Below are positions 43,746-56,868 of a stretch of DNA of 64,000 nucleotides, one piece after another. The notes below the pieces were generated by a model, which was given only the letters and a program-made list of their open reading frames with translations, was not told where the DNA came from and did not search any database. Numbering within the stretch: position 1 is the stretch's first letter; the number at the start of each line of letters is the position of its first letter. Source of the stretch: Doryteuthis pealeii (lineage: Eukaryota; Mollusca; Cephalopoda; Myopsida; Loliginidae); NCBI GenBank assembly GCA_023376005.1, contig CM042145.1:67562660-67626659 (forward strand). The letters run 5' to 3'. The position numbers were made by a program, and so were the translations under genes.

Positions 43746-43861
43746 TTAGTGTCTATTGTGTGCTTTGTTTGTGTATTGGAATATATAAGATGTGTTTCTT
43801 TCTCTCGTTGTGTATCTAGAAGAAAGGATTAGAAACATAGTCTTGATAGAAAGAACAACTT

Positions 43862-44195
43862 TTTTATTTGGTTTGTTTTGTTTTACGCATTCAACCTCAG
43901 ATGGGTCATTTAATGCGATAAAAGTTTTGAAATAAATCATCTTAATGATAATACAATTTTTTATAAATTACATTTTCTATTTAACCCAAGATGGGACCAA
44001 CAGGTAACTGCGACCCTAACAGGTCTAACCACTCGGGTCAGAGTGGCACCCAGGGAGCACATGGTGATGAAAGTGCTGCTCCACATTCCCCAAACCTCCG
44101 AAAATTCTGGAACCTCACCATCAGATAGAGTTTAAACGTCATCCAGGAATGTAGTACCCTCAGTCACCGCCTTCTAGCACCCATATGATAAAAAG
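43862..44195 (-). repeat. Fold-back arm (copy C, left)
   Basis: Direct counterpart of 4,445-4,756, with many single-base indels. Confidence 0.8.
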
Positions 44196-44265
44196 GCGTT
44201 GGGGCTTGCCATATTACGTGCAATAGGGTTGGAAACAACTTTTTTATATTCATATTACGTATGTA

Positions 44266-44560
44266 GGAAGCGCGTTGTGTAATGGTTAAAGTCAGGGGAA
44301 AAGGACTCGTGCCCCGAGTTCAAATCCGGACGTTGCTAATTGCATTTTCAATTAGCGCTTAATACCTTGGTAAAAGTATGAATCCTTTCTCTCCCTCCAG
44401 CTATGGGTTAAATAACAGGGTACACTGGCTCTTTAACCATGATAGGTAAACCCAGTCTAGGAGAGGAAACTGCTGGAATTCAAACCTGTTGAACTTCGCT
44501 TAAGGAAATGACCTTGTGTCGATCCTCTCGCTGCGGAGGAGTTGCTGTAAGTATAATATA
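44266..44560 (+). mobile_element. tRNA-derived SINE (copy C)
   Basis: Counterpart of 4,828-5,120, with noisy sequence; box B GAGTTCAAATCC is intact near 44,317. Confidence 0.85.
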
Positions 44561-45121
44561 TTCATATTATGTTGTTAATCTCAAGCAGTTTCGTATTTGG
44601 TGTATGAAAAAACAGGGGTTTGAATTCCATAAATAGTCACCTACAATTTTATAAAAGTTACTTTTCTTCCTAACCAAAGATACCAGGATTATGTATATTT
44701 TGGATGGATATTATTGGGTGCATTTCAAATATAAACTTTAGGCTAAGTATTTATAAATCTATAAACAAGCAACTTAAAAAACCCTTATAACAAAAAAAAA
44801 ATAGCCCATAAATAAAGTTTGTAGTTACTTCGAACGGCTATACTATTTATATTTTAGGCTACTTAGTTTAAACGTCTTAGATTTTCGTAAATTTTCGTAA
44901 AATAAAATAACTTAATCATCATCATCCTCATTATCCTCATATCTTCTCATCCTATCATCAGGTCCCGATGGCGGTACAGATGACAATCTCTCGCAATTCG
45001 TCCCTATCGTTCATTGGTGAGGTCCTCTGTCTGCAGCATCCAAAATCCACATTAGAGCTGATTCACTCTGGGTATTTTCTGAAGTCACCACCACTGGTTT
45101 CGTGTTCTACTTGCAGATTCC

Positions 45122-45440
45122 ACAATTTATTCATATGAGTGCTAGAAGGCGTTGGCTGGTCTACATGTTCCTGGAATGAGCGGTTAAACTCTATCTGATG
45201 AGTGAGGGTTCCAGATTTTTGGAGGTTTGGAATTGTGGAGCACCCCTTCATCACCATTGCCTCCCTGGCTCACTCTAACCTGGAGTGGTAGTACCTGTTA
45301 GGGTCCCATTATGGGTTACAATAGAAAAATGTATTTATTAGAAAACAAATTGTATTATCATTAGAATTCTATTCATTTCAAAATCTTTATACCGGCATTA
45401 AATGGACGCACTGGGTTGATATAGCCGTAAGCTAACAACA
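45122..45440 (+). repeat. Fold-back arm (copy C, right)
   Basis: Counterpart of 5,681-5,990. Confidence 0.8.
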
Positions 45441-45539
45441 AAAATCCCAAAAAAAACAAAAAAAATACGTCTTAGCCCATAAAATAACCCAACAAGGGTT
45501 GACATGCCATAAAAATCAACCAACCAAGAATGGAATGAT

Positions 45540-46182
45540 AAAGGATTCCACAGGAGAACGTCGCTTATGAGTTCGTCATTACTTCTCCAACAGTGTTCAG
45601 TATTGTTGTTCGTCAGACCCGAATGGGGTATGTGTGATAAGGCCCATCACACAACAATCGGGCCGTACAGTGAATTTTTGGAGTATTGTTTCCGTCGATT
45701 TGTTAAGACCACTAACAGCATTCTTTGTGCAACTCCAATGTGTGCCCGTAAAATGAAATTCAAAAGGCTATATGATTGTAATCTTCTACAGCAGACTTGA
45801 AATCTTCGCCTTTGCATTAATATCACTTTCTGTGAATGATAATTCTACCTAGTTATTTGGAATTGGGCCGCCTAGCTTACCATTGAGTATGAAGATGCTT
45901 TCTTCCCTTTTTAAACCCATGCAAATCAGTTCTTATCTGGTTTCCATAGAGGGCTTATTATTGTAATGCCTTCTCCAGGCTATATTAACCATGATCGTCT
46001 TTCAGGTGTTTTCAAAACAGCCAGATCATCTGCGTAGTCCGTTTATCCTCATTAGTCGCGGCTACTTCCTGCCTTTTTAGGGTTGAAGCGTTTTTCCTTT
46101 ATGGATCCAATGACGTTCGGATAGTGTTGTCGAGGCCATATTATAAATGATGTATGGTGATAATGTATCTCCATGCATGCAG
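45540..46182 (-). pseudogene. LINE reverse-transcriptase fragment (copy C)
   Basis: Counterpart of 6,060-6,702 and 40,598-41,250. Additional single-base gaps break the frame. It contains the imperfect palindrome at 45,618-45,662. Confidence 0.75.
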
Positions 46183-46390
46183 AGTTTTCCTTCTCCTAGA
46201 CCGGTTGGGACTAACCAAGGTAAAAGCCCAGTTGCCTACTATTTACCCATAGCTAGAGGAGAGCTAGATTCATACCTTTCCCAGGTATTACGCCTAAGTG
46301 AAATGCCATCATCACGTCCAGGATTTGAACTCGGGGCGAGGAGTCCATTTTCCATCACTTAACTCATTACACCAATCGCTTTCTGGTACC
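46183..46390 (-). mobile_element. tRNA-derived SINE, truncated (copy C)
   Basis: Counterpart of 6,700-6,903. Confidence 0.8.
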
Positions 46391-46565
46391 TTATATATGT
46401 ATGCGTATGTATATGTGTGCGTGTCATAAATTCATGTTTACTGTACAATAATAACTGTTGTTAATGTATAGAAAACCTTCTTTATGAAAGAAACAATTTC
46501 AGCTTTGATTTTTATTTGTAGTCTGTTTGAATCCATAATACTTTATTCCACATATATGCAGTTAA

Positions 46566-46855
46566 TGGAGGCGCGTCGGTCTAATGGTTAGGTCGTAGGA
46601 AATGACTCGTCAAACGCCGATTCAATTCCTGGACGAAGCTGTTGATTTCACATGGCGCAATACCTTGGAAAGGTATGAACCAATTCTCCCTCCAGCAGGG
46701 TAAATAGCAGGCCAGACTGGACTCTTTAACCATGCTAGGTAAACCATATAGGAGAAGGAAAACTCTGAATGTCCAACTGTTAAACTTCCGCTTTAAGAAA
46801 TGATGACTTGGTCGCATTCTCTGCTCTCGGAGGGTTATTTAATTATATATATATA
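46566..46855 (+). mobile_element. tRNA-derived SINE (copy C)
   Basis: Counterpart of 7,090-7,384, with missing bases in head and body. Confidence 0.8.
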
Positions 46856-47228
46856 AGCAGGTTTAACGCAGCTACTGCCACCAAGTTCACATGTTACTTA
46901 ATAATTAGATTTTATATACACCTTACTTTTCCGACACTTAATCACTTCATAAATTCAATAAAGAAACCACATTTTTATGTTTCTGATAACAGTGAGCACG
47001 TGACAAAATGGCTGACCATAATCTCAGTAATGGCGCAATTTCAAGACCTACAGCAAATTTTAATTTACACTAGCAGTGTTAATAGACAATGATTTTTATC
47101 TTTCTTTCTTGATTGTGACCTTTATATGATGGTGAGAAATGCTATAACCATTCTCTGGTGTTGAATGTTTTGCTTCGTTACGAGAATTGTGATGGTCGTG
47201 AGAAATTTGATTTTTTTATTTTTTGAAG

Positions 47229-47420
47229 TGTTGATGTTAGGGCCAACAGTAAAAAGAGCAAGTCGAGATGGGGTAAAATTAAGACAAGTGTATTTACCAA
47301 TTAAGGATACATGTACGACTAGCTTGTCGGGTTAACGGGACAGTACCTCCTTTCCATCGGTGTCTGCACTATTTATAGTGAGAACCGGTGCATGTTCTCC
47401 CTGTAGAACGGCAGGTACAA
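47229..47420 (-). mobile_element. Solo LTR (copy C)
   Basis: Inverted equivalent of 39,337-39,532, slightly corrupted. It is absent from copy A, where GTATG at 7,766-7,770 is the unoccupied target. Confidence 0.8.
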
Positions 47421-47941
47421 CTAGTAATTAAGTTTATTGAGAGGAGTTTTTATCTTGTTTTATGTGTTAATTTGGGTTTATTGAGTGAGAAAGGTGAACA
47501 GACGTAATAGCGGGTTATCTCTTTCAAATTGTGTCCTTTAAAACAATTAGATATAGTGTATGGTAGAGGGCGGATACGAAAGAATCAATCATTTTCTTTG
47601 TAGATTCACTAACAAATAGTATTGCGCCGTTAGTTTTCATACACCAATCCAATAATCATTGGGTATATTGTGTACCGGTGGGGGTATTTTGAATAGTGTA
47701 ATGATGCTAAGGACCCGAAACCACGTTCAATCCCAAGCGTCATTTATCTGATCAAGGCTCTATCGGAATCCATCCTACACCTATACACTATTCTGAACTG
47801 ACCTTGCCAGAGAATTAAACAATTTGTGGAACTTGAGGGTGAAAGTAATGCAAGTTGGAGTTTACGCGTTCCGAAAGGCCCGTAAGGAATTAAAAACAAT
47901 GATAAAAAGGCATTGGAAATCAAGATCATTCCAGTCAATAG

Positions 47942-48225
47942 CATAGATAGATAGATGAAGATAGATAGATAGATATACAAACTGAATAGATAATAGATAG
48001 TTAGATAGTACGATGATAGATTAGATAGATGCGATAGATAGATAATGAACAGTTCTGAGCGTTAGTGAGATAGATAGAATTAGATTCAGATAGATAGATA
48101 GATAAGAGACAGACTGAGATAGATAGAGTAGCATAGTTTAGATATGACAGACTGAGATAGATAGCATAGATAGAATAGATAGATGAAGATAGATGATGAT
48201 CAGATAGATAGATAGATAGAAAGAC

Positions 48226-48263
<38 letters not shown>

Positions 48264-48469
48264 TGAACAGACTGAGAAGATAGATAGATAGATAGGATAG
48301 ATAATGAACCAGACTGAGAACGATAGATAGATAGATAGATAGATAATGACAGCTGAGATAGATAGATTAGATAGATAGATATAGATAGATTAGAAACAGA
48401 TGAGATAGATAGATAGATAGATAGATAGATATGAACAGACTGAGATTAGATAGATAAGATAGTTTATCT

Positions 48470-48505
<36 letters not shown>

Positions 48506-48514
48506 AACAGACTG

Positions 48515-48550
<36 letters not shown>

Positions 48551-48633
48551 TGAACAGACTCGATATAGATAGATAAAGATATGAACAGACTGAGATAGTA
48601 GATAGATGATAGATAGATAGATATAACAGACTG

Positions 48634-48666
<33 letters not shown>

Positions 48667-48678
48667 TGAAACAGACTG

Positions 48679-48725
<47 letters not shown>

Positions 48726-48735
48726 GAACAGTCTG

Positions 48736-48766
<31 letters not shown>

Positions 48767-48775
48767 AACAGTCTG

Positions 48776-48816
<41 letters not shown>

Positions 48817-49071
48817 TGAACAGACTGAGATATAGATAGATAGATAGATATCTATAGATAGATAGATAGATAGATAGATAGAAACAGATGATAGATAGAT
48901 AGATAGATAGATATAGATAATAGATGAACAGACTGAGATAGATAGATAGATAGATATGAACAGACTGAGATAGATAGATAGATAGATAGATTAGATAGAT
49001 GAACAGACTGAGATAGATAGATAGATAGAGTAGATAGATAGATAGATAGATAGATAGAGAGATAGATAGAT

Positions 49072-49106
<35 letters not shown>

Positions 49107-49270
49107 ACAGTCTGAGATAGATAGATAGATAGATAATAGATAGAAACAGTCTGAGATAGATAGATAGATAGATAGATAGATGTGAACAGACTGAAATAGA
49201 TAGATAGATAGATAGATATGTACAGACTGATAGATAGATAGATGGATAGATAGATAGATATGAACAGACT

Positions 49271-49306
<36 letters not shown>

Positions 49307-49422
49307 TGTACAGACTGATAGATAGATATGAACAGTCTGAGATAGATAGATAGATATGAACAGTCTGAGATAAATAGATAGATAGATAGATAGATAGATA
49401 TGAACAGACTGAGATAGATAGA
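47942..49422. repeat. GATA array with spaced motif (copy C)
   Basis: About 1.48 kb. The left two-thirds is ragged, with odd single bases. The right end from about 49.15 kb is regular and matches copy A unit by unit. The change in texture probably marks a contig edge inside the array. Confidence 0.95.
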
Positions 49423-50711
49423 AGAGTCTGTGTGATCTGAAGAAATTTGCTGTTTCTCAGACACCATAACATGCACTTTTACTTTTCAATAATTGGCTGT
49501 TAGCAGATTAGTACATCTACACCAGTATAGCGAGATGGTGAAGATCCTGAGTTTTGCGAGGACTACTATTAGAAAAGGAGGAAGAAGAAATAAGAGGGAG
49601 TAAAGGTTAAAAAAAAAGCGATGGACATAAAACGGTTTGTCGTGAATTGCAGAATAAACAAAATATCCCATATAAGAAACCGAGGAAGACCCATGAGACG
49701 CCATGTTGTTCACAAACCGCAAGGGTAATAGACTGTACCCGTGCCATCCTCAAAAGGAAAAAAACTAAAAAAACAGGAATACATACACTTGAATCAAGGT
49801 AGAATTAATCATTATCATCAAGACCCTACCCTGAATACTTCTGATCTATATCCGCAAGCAGGCTTTGTAAATAAGTAACGTTATACAAGTGTTCAGAAGA
49901 CTGTGTAACACTGTTTAGTTCAACCACATCCCCATGACTAATCGCTAGAAGATCATCCCCGTATTTGTTTATCATTGTGGAAAACGCAATAACTTTCAAA
50001 TAAACATCAGAAATATAAATCGTAGGCTGTGCAAAACGATGAATTCATCAATGTCAATATTGATTTTCATCCAACGCAAAAAATAAATAGATAAATAAAA
50101 ATAGAAAGTAGAATGAAAAGATTCCTAGATAACTAAATCTCCCAGAAACTATTCCAAACATGTCCTCTCTTAAAACTTCGACGGTATCTGCGACGCATAA
50201 ATAGGCTTAATTTGATCTTTATATTTTCGGGTCATTCAAACTACGTGCTTGGGACTTGGAAGTTTTAGTTGATTTTGTTATTTTGCCAAATTCTCGAAAC
50301 GTTTATTAAAAAAATCTTTCTGAGAGACATCATACATTTCATGTGCATTTTCCTCACTTCATTCAGATTTTACCTCGAATAAAGTCAGGCTAAGTCTCTT
50401 ATCTATGGCGTTTCACAATTTCATTAATCTACAAAAGAAATTCGTGTGTTCAGACAATAGACAATTATTAACTTGCTAATAATAGAATAAGATTTTCCGA
50501 TAAAAAAAAAATCATCAGAAAACTTGTATTTCAATCTTACCCGATGAAAAACCTTAGCTTAGTACAGTGGAACACGACATGAAAATTAAAAATAGGTACA
50601 AAGAAAGAGTGACAACAGTTTTCAAAATAAGGGCAGCACAACGATCCCTATAGGAATTAGTAGCTTCTGAGTAAGCACACACTCACCCGATAGCACCGAT
50701 GAGTGTTATTA

Positions 50712-50742
<31 letters not shown>

Positions 50743-50751
50743 GTAAATGTA

Positions 50752-51385
50752 GACTTTGGGGTAATAGAAATAAGACTGTAAACCATATACTCTGCGAATA
50801 TAGCAAACTAGCAAAATGAAAATAGAAAACTAGACACGACTGGGTTGGGAAGGTGATCCACTGGGAATTATGCAAAAAATGTAATTTTGAACATACAACA
50901 AAATGGTATATGCATAAACCAGAATCTGTTCGTGAGAACGAAACGCATAAAATTCTCTAGGACTTTGAAATAAAAACGGATCACCTTATCCAGCAAGAAG
51001 ACAAAACTAGTGTGTTGATAAACAAAAAAAGAAAGAACTTGTCAACTGGTGGATTTTGCAGTGCCAGCAGATCACAAGGTGAAGCTAAAGGAAAATAAAA
51101 AATGGACAATATCTGGACCTTGCCAGAGAACTGAAAAATTTAGGAATATGAAAGTGAAAGTAATACCAATTGTAGTTGGTGCACTTGGAACAGTCCCAAA
51201 AGGATTGGAAAAGGGTCTGGAAATTTTGGAAATCAGAGGAAGGATTGAAACCATTCAGAACACTGCACTGCTGTAATCTGCCAGTATATTCACAAGAGTC
51301 CTGGAGACCTGAGGAGACTTGATGTCACTCAGACTCCAGTGAAAGACCATCAGCTAATGCTGATGTGAAAACTCAAAAGAAGTAA
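50752..51385 (+). pseudogene. LINE 3'-end fragment (copy C)
   Basis: Nearly identical to 10,104-10,738, including KVKVIPIVVGALGTVPKGLE. One base fewer in an A run near 51,100 and one more gap shift the frame differently from copy A. Confidence 0.8.
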
Positions 51386-51418
51386 ATAATAATAATAATA
51401 ATAATAATAATTAATAAT

Positions 51419-51461
<43 letters not shown>
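51385..51461. repeat. TAA and TA tract (copy C)
   Basis: Tail repeat of the LINE fragment; the TAA run is broken once by TTAATAA. Confidence 0.9.
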
Positions 51462-51472
<11 letters not shown>

Positions 51473-51680
51473 TGGCAAATAAAAAAGTGTAGTTAAAAGA
51501 AAATACAATGGAATATTGAAAACATAATCATTGCAATTTACAAACGAATCAAGTTTCGAAATTACATAACCTATAAGAAGTTGGCATGCCGTTAAACAAA
51601 TAAACCTAAATCTAAATATTTATATATGATGTTCACAAGGGATACAGGAAAATGATGGGTAGCAATGATTAAGAAAACAA

Positions 51681-51910
51681 TGTAGGAGAAGGAAAATTAA
51701 GTTGTACTTCGCTTAAATGTGTCACATCTTGCTCGTGGCGGAGTCACACATTTCAGTAATTATAGATCTGCGAGACGAGCTTGCTAACAATTAGACCACG
51801 ATGCGACGTCATACAAGATCGCAAGTATGGGGCATCAAGCGAGGATCGAATACGCTACTCAGTAGTAATGGAATTACAATAATGGTTTAATAGCCATTAC
51901 ATCACGATGG
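51681..51910. mobile_element. SINE fragments (copy C)
   Basis: Counterpart of 11,036-11,270. Confidence 0.65.
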
Positions 51911-52458
51911 GATGCTTCATTTACTGCAGTATTATTATGCGATTTTCTAATTACTTGAAATTTCAGGGTCTTCACCACGTTGAAAGTTATCTTACTAATA
52001 ATAAAAATTATCGATGCAGACCCAAAAATATAAAAAAAAAGGCACAGGTAAATTTGATTTCACAAATTGATAAGATATAAGGCATACCATAAAAAGTAGA
52101 TGTTACTTCATGAAGGAAATTATTATAAGCACATGAAATATGTATTTATACGATTGTTATCATCTTTCAACACCCTATGGTAAAACCGTCCAAATCGTCC
52201 AAGATGAAATGCAAAAATGTAAACCCTGAATATCTGGTTTTGCTTATCCGCAGAATTCATATTTTTATGAATGTCGTTACTTCACCTAAATAATGAATTA
52301 TTCCGTTTTATTATAAAGAAAGAAAGGAAAGAAAAGGATATGCTACACAGAAAAAATATAGTAAGAAAGAAAGGAAGTAGGAGAAATAGAGAGAGAGTGG
52401 GTGATAACGTTAATCTGTTTCAATCGAACAAAAGAAGTTGAGATAGAAAACAGTGCGC

Positions 52459-52460
<2 letters not shown>

Positions 52461-52522
<62 letters not shown>
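52461..52522. repeat. GA dinucleotide tract (copy C)
   Basis: Shorter than in copy A. Confidence 0.97.
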
Positions 52523-52525
<3 letters not shown>

Positions 52526-52730
52526 GGGAGAGAGTTAAATCAAGATTGTTATACTTTTTTTTACATATTGTACTATTTTTCAATACCTCTTAAGTAAACA
52601 TATCAAACGTTGTAATAATTAGATTATCATACTCTGGTATATCCATAGGTTCTGCTAGTACTAATAAATATCCATGAGAGCCGAAGCGATTTTAGTATGA
52701 TTTGGAATCAATAATGTAATTTATTTATAA

Positions 52731-53300
52731 CATTATAAAGGCTGTCCCAATAAATTTAACATCATTTTAAAAGCAATTATCTTATGAACTACTGAGTCTA
52801 TCTCAATGAAATTGAACAGTTTAGATGTTGAACATCATACGTTTATTCTGGAATCGATTTCATAACTGTTCAATAAGTGCACCGCTTTTGACACAGTACA
52901 CGTAAAGTCGTTAGTTACGCTCTTGCCAAACACGCTGTAGCAACTCTGGTAACGTTATCCAGTGCAGGAGTGATTTTCTGCTTGAATTTATCTAGTCTAA
53001 TATAAAGAGGAAGCATAGACCAGTCTCTTCACATATCCCCATAGAAAAATAGCACGGTGACAGGTCCGGTGACCGCGGCGGCCATTTCATCAAAAAACTG
53101 ATTGACGGAGATAGCGCAGAACACATTCACTTTGGTGAGACCCTATCACGTTCAATTGTGGCATGGGGACTTTCTAGGCCCCAAGTGCCAACATTTTGCT
53201 TATTGTCTTTTTCATTCGTATGAAATGTGGCTTCAACATCGTAAGTTAGACGTTTGCCGAACTCACCTTCTTCAAGTTTCTGTAGCATGTCATCACAGAA
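52731..53300 (-). pseudogene. mariner transposase relic (copy C)
   Basis: Counterpart of 12,105-12,690, with a few substitutions. The same central deletion is present, so that loss is older than the duplication. The 144-codon forward frame at 53,102-53,536 is antisense to it. Confidence 0.8.
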
Positions 53301-53349
53301 TTTTTATTTACGCTAAACAGCCATTCAAGGAATCTGGGTTTCCAAACTT

Positions 53350-53380
53350 GTTATCATCGTTGGTTGTCAACGATGATAAC
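53350..53380. repeat. Hairpin, one mismatch (copy C)
   Basis: Counterpart of the perfect hairpin at 12,728-12,758; one C to T change in the right arm leaves a G-T pair. Confidence 0.9.
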
Positions 53381-53544
53381 TGTTACGTTCCAGACTCGGC
53401 GACACAAGTTAAAATTAATGACACGGCTATTTTCATTTCCTTTCACTTTAAAGTGTTTCGGAAACGCATGAATCTCTTACGTTACCCCACACTAGTTACG
53501 TGTACATATAATGCATTTACCCAATCTCTCCGCTAAGATCAGTA

Positions 53545-53790
53545 TGTGACACAAGGACAAATTTGAGCAAAGTCAACCTTGTTTGAATAATGAGTTTTCT
53601 TTTTCCTAGATTGCAAAGCTACAGAACCCAGTCTGCATTCCAATTCCTCCATGTCTGGTATAAGAGACTGATTAATACCTTCCCAAAGGGAATTAGCGCA
53701 AAGTGATATGCAAAGAGGCTTCTCCAGGATTTGAACTTAGGTTGCCTATTCCATTTCTTACCACATTACCCGTTACTTTCAGTGCATCTC
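53545..53790 (-). mobile_element. Diverged SINE (copy C)
   Basis: Counterpart of 12,918-13,166, followed by the forward tail fragment at about 53,792-53,885. Confidence 0.75.
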
Positions 53791-54488
53791 TATTGAGAAG
53801 GAAAACTGAATTCAATCAAGATGTACTCCATTTAAAAATGAACTTTTTGTCTTCTCTCTGTAGCAGAGGGGTTGGTAAATACATATTGATTCAGTAATGT
53901 CAAACGATGAACTCCCATGCGTATCTTTCTTCTCAGACCTGAAGCAGCAAAAATACTTTCTAATTTTCATATCCGAAAACAGACAAACTGAGTTGTCTAA
54001 TATATGTCAAAAGTCACGTCATTCTTTATTTAAAGTTATTGACGTGTGTTTATCGCTTTTTTGTTTGTTTGTTTTCTTCATACCATTTTAATGAGAATTT
54101 AACTTTTTTCATCTACGTAATTTTCCTTTCGTTATTTACTTTCCGTATAAATATTCATCTGCCAAGCCATTTCAAGAAAAGCATGGCGTATTGCCACACT
54201 CAGGAATTGATACGGGGTGAAGAAAGAACTTAGCTCTCTCCAAAATTTTTGGCAAGTGAAATGTCTCTTGTTCCATGATTGATTAGGTCACGCAAAGACG
54301 GCCCAAATGCAATTTCATCAAAAGAGTTTGTAAAGAAAAAGAAAGGGTCAGATGGAAAAAAATAATACAATATGATAGGCGAGTATTTATTTGGCACGTT
54401 GGTTATGAAAACTGGTGGGAGTTGAGATTATAGTAGAAACTTCGTTCGGAAGAGGTACTTTTAGAAATTATAAAATGACTAAAATACG

Positions 54489-54978
<490 letters not shown>

Positions 54979-55059
54979 GCTGAGGTCAGTATTTGAGGGC
55001 ACATGCATTTTAGATAAATACTCTATCGGATTAACCTTTACTTCATTTCTTTTTCAGAA

Positions 55060-55745
55060 ACCAATAATGATAAACCCTATGTTAACTAATGAAATGAAAA
55101 GACCTGCTGTGAATGTGGCATTAAAGGTTGATCATGGATATTTAGAAAGTGCACGTTTTGTTAAAGTTGTAAAATCTTTTGTACACAAGATTCATAAAGA
55201 GTTGGAAAATGAAAATGATAAGTTATGCCTGTAACAAAATGTACAAAACATTGAAAACACCTGAATTTATTCACAAAGTTAAGCGGACAATTGATGACAA
55301 TCGAGACCAATCGAAGATGTCAATTGCAATAAAAAGTTGCGTGTGTCTGAAAAGACAAGCAGAAATGATGTTCATGAAAACATTGGATACAAATCGTACA
55401 TATTGAAGAGATGTCAATTTATTTCACAAAACAAGAAAAGAAACCCGTCTAAGCATATCTAATCTAATCCGGCGTTCCTTCAACTTAAACAACAAACGTT
55501 TACGCCAGCGCAGTAAGATAAGTACTAAAAAAACGCAAGTACTTCTCAAACCTCGGAAGATGGGATTTATCCCGAAAATATTTAGGAAAAAAAGGTAAAT
55601 AAACATCATTTTCAACACCTATTCCATTGCATTGTCCATTTCCATTTTACACATACGTACAATGCTTCAAACAAACTATAATAAAAAAAAACTTATATCT
55701 AATAGACTTTTAAACAAGCTAAAGAAACAGAAGCTAGTGTGAATA
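55060..55745 (+). pseudogene. mariner N-terminal half (copy C)
   Basis: Keeps the helix-turn-helix side of the transposase: NEMKRPAVNVALKVDHGYLE, SARFVKVVKSFVHKIHKELE, TPEFIHKVKRTIDDNRDQSK and SYILKRCQF-type blocks. The C-terminal DDE half found in copy A from 15,030 is gone; the sequence jumps from GAAGCTAGTGTGAAT straight to the ACTAGC repeat. It is less interrupted over its N-terminal part than copy A, which has an extra stretch near 14,530-14,555. Confidence 0.8.
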
Positions 55746-56230
55746 TACTAGCAAAATAAACCCTCTCAGGGCGGTGTAAAATAAGTTTTTGAAATATATT
55801 GCCTGAGAGGATGGGGAAAATCAAATAAATAAAGTTAAACAGTTAATATTTAAAAAAAAAAAATTACTATCATTTCACTCTACTCAACTGAGTATTAAGT
55901 TCAATGCTCGCAGGATGCCCCATACTTACGATCTTGTATTTGTCTTCTGTGGTTTAATAAATAAATAAATTGGGACGAAAAAAATGGACGTGAAAAGTAA
56001 ATTAAAACAAAATATGCTCACGAAAATAAAGAATAAATAAAAATAAGAATAAATGCACAGTAATAAAAAATAAAAATAAAAGCACAGTAATCAAGGCTTG
56101 GTTATTTTGATATGCACTCCATAGTCTAGGAAATGACTGTAAGGACATCATTTCCTAAATCTCAAAATAATATTTTCATTTTAATAGAATTGGATTCATA
56201 TAATTCTAATATAAATGGATCATTAAATTT
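55746..56230 (+). repeat. ACTAGC-start repeat with hairpin (copy C)
   Basis: Counterpart of 16,804-17,285. Its first bases form one edge of the 1.77-kb difference from copy A. Confidence 0.6.
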
Positions 56231-56868
56231 ACTAGCAAATATATGCACCCTCCGGGTGCAAGTATTTGAATTTTAATGTAATGAAATATGTTAAATTTGA
56301 AATACTTTTGAAACTAAATAAAAATCCAAATAAAATGATTTGAAACAGAGGGGGTATAATCGAAGAATAGAACAACTTTGAAACTAAGTCTTCCATCATT
56401 TTTCATCACTCCCTCCTTTTATTGCTGAATTTTCCTAATTTAACTATTTAGTTAAATTAGGAAGTAAAGAATAAAATTACTGTTATTTCTTTATATTAAA
56501 GGATTTCTTTTAAGATTTATCCCCGAGTTTTTTGCTCATATTCATTAAGAAAAAAACAAACAATTAGAAATCAATAATACCAAGCGCATATTTAATAAAA
56601 TTAAATTTTAATATCAATATGCAAATTAGCTTTCCTGTTCACACTGTAACCCGCTATTTTGTTGCATATATAAATACAATTGCATGTTATTAGAATGTAG
56701 ATAAAGTCAAAAGTATTAATAAGGTATAACAAATTTTATCAATAACTGAGGTTTAAATAAAAATAAATTCATGGTGAATGTGACGTCAATAACTAAGGGA
56801 ATTGTGACTTGAGTAGTGATTTAGTTTCGGCTTCAGACAGACAAACACACAATCTCCATTATAATAAG
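56231..56868 (+). mobile_element. 638-base ACTAGC-type element, absent in A
   Basis: Copy A reads straight from TCATTAAATTT to ATATGAATTTACTC (about 17,275-17,300); copy C has 638 bases in between. The element starts ACTAGCAAATATATGCACCC, has a short palindrome (56,244-56,260) and a 32-base one (56,432-56,463), and ends in AGACAGACAAACACACAATC and an AT-rich tail. The start and end resemble short non-autonomous retroelements with ACTAGC starts common in animal genomes. No coding region. No clear target-site duplication. Confidence 0.6.
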
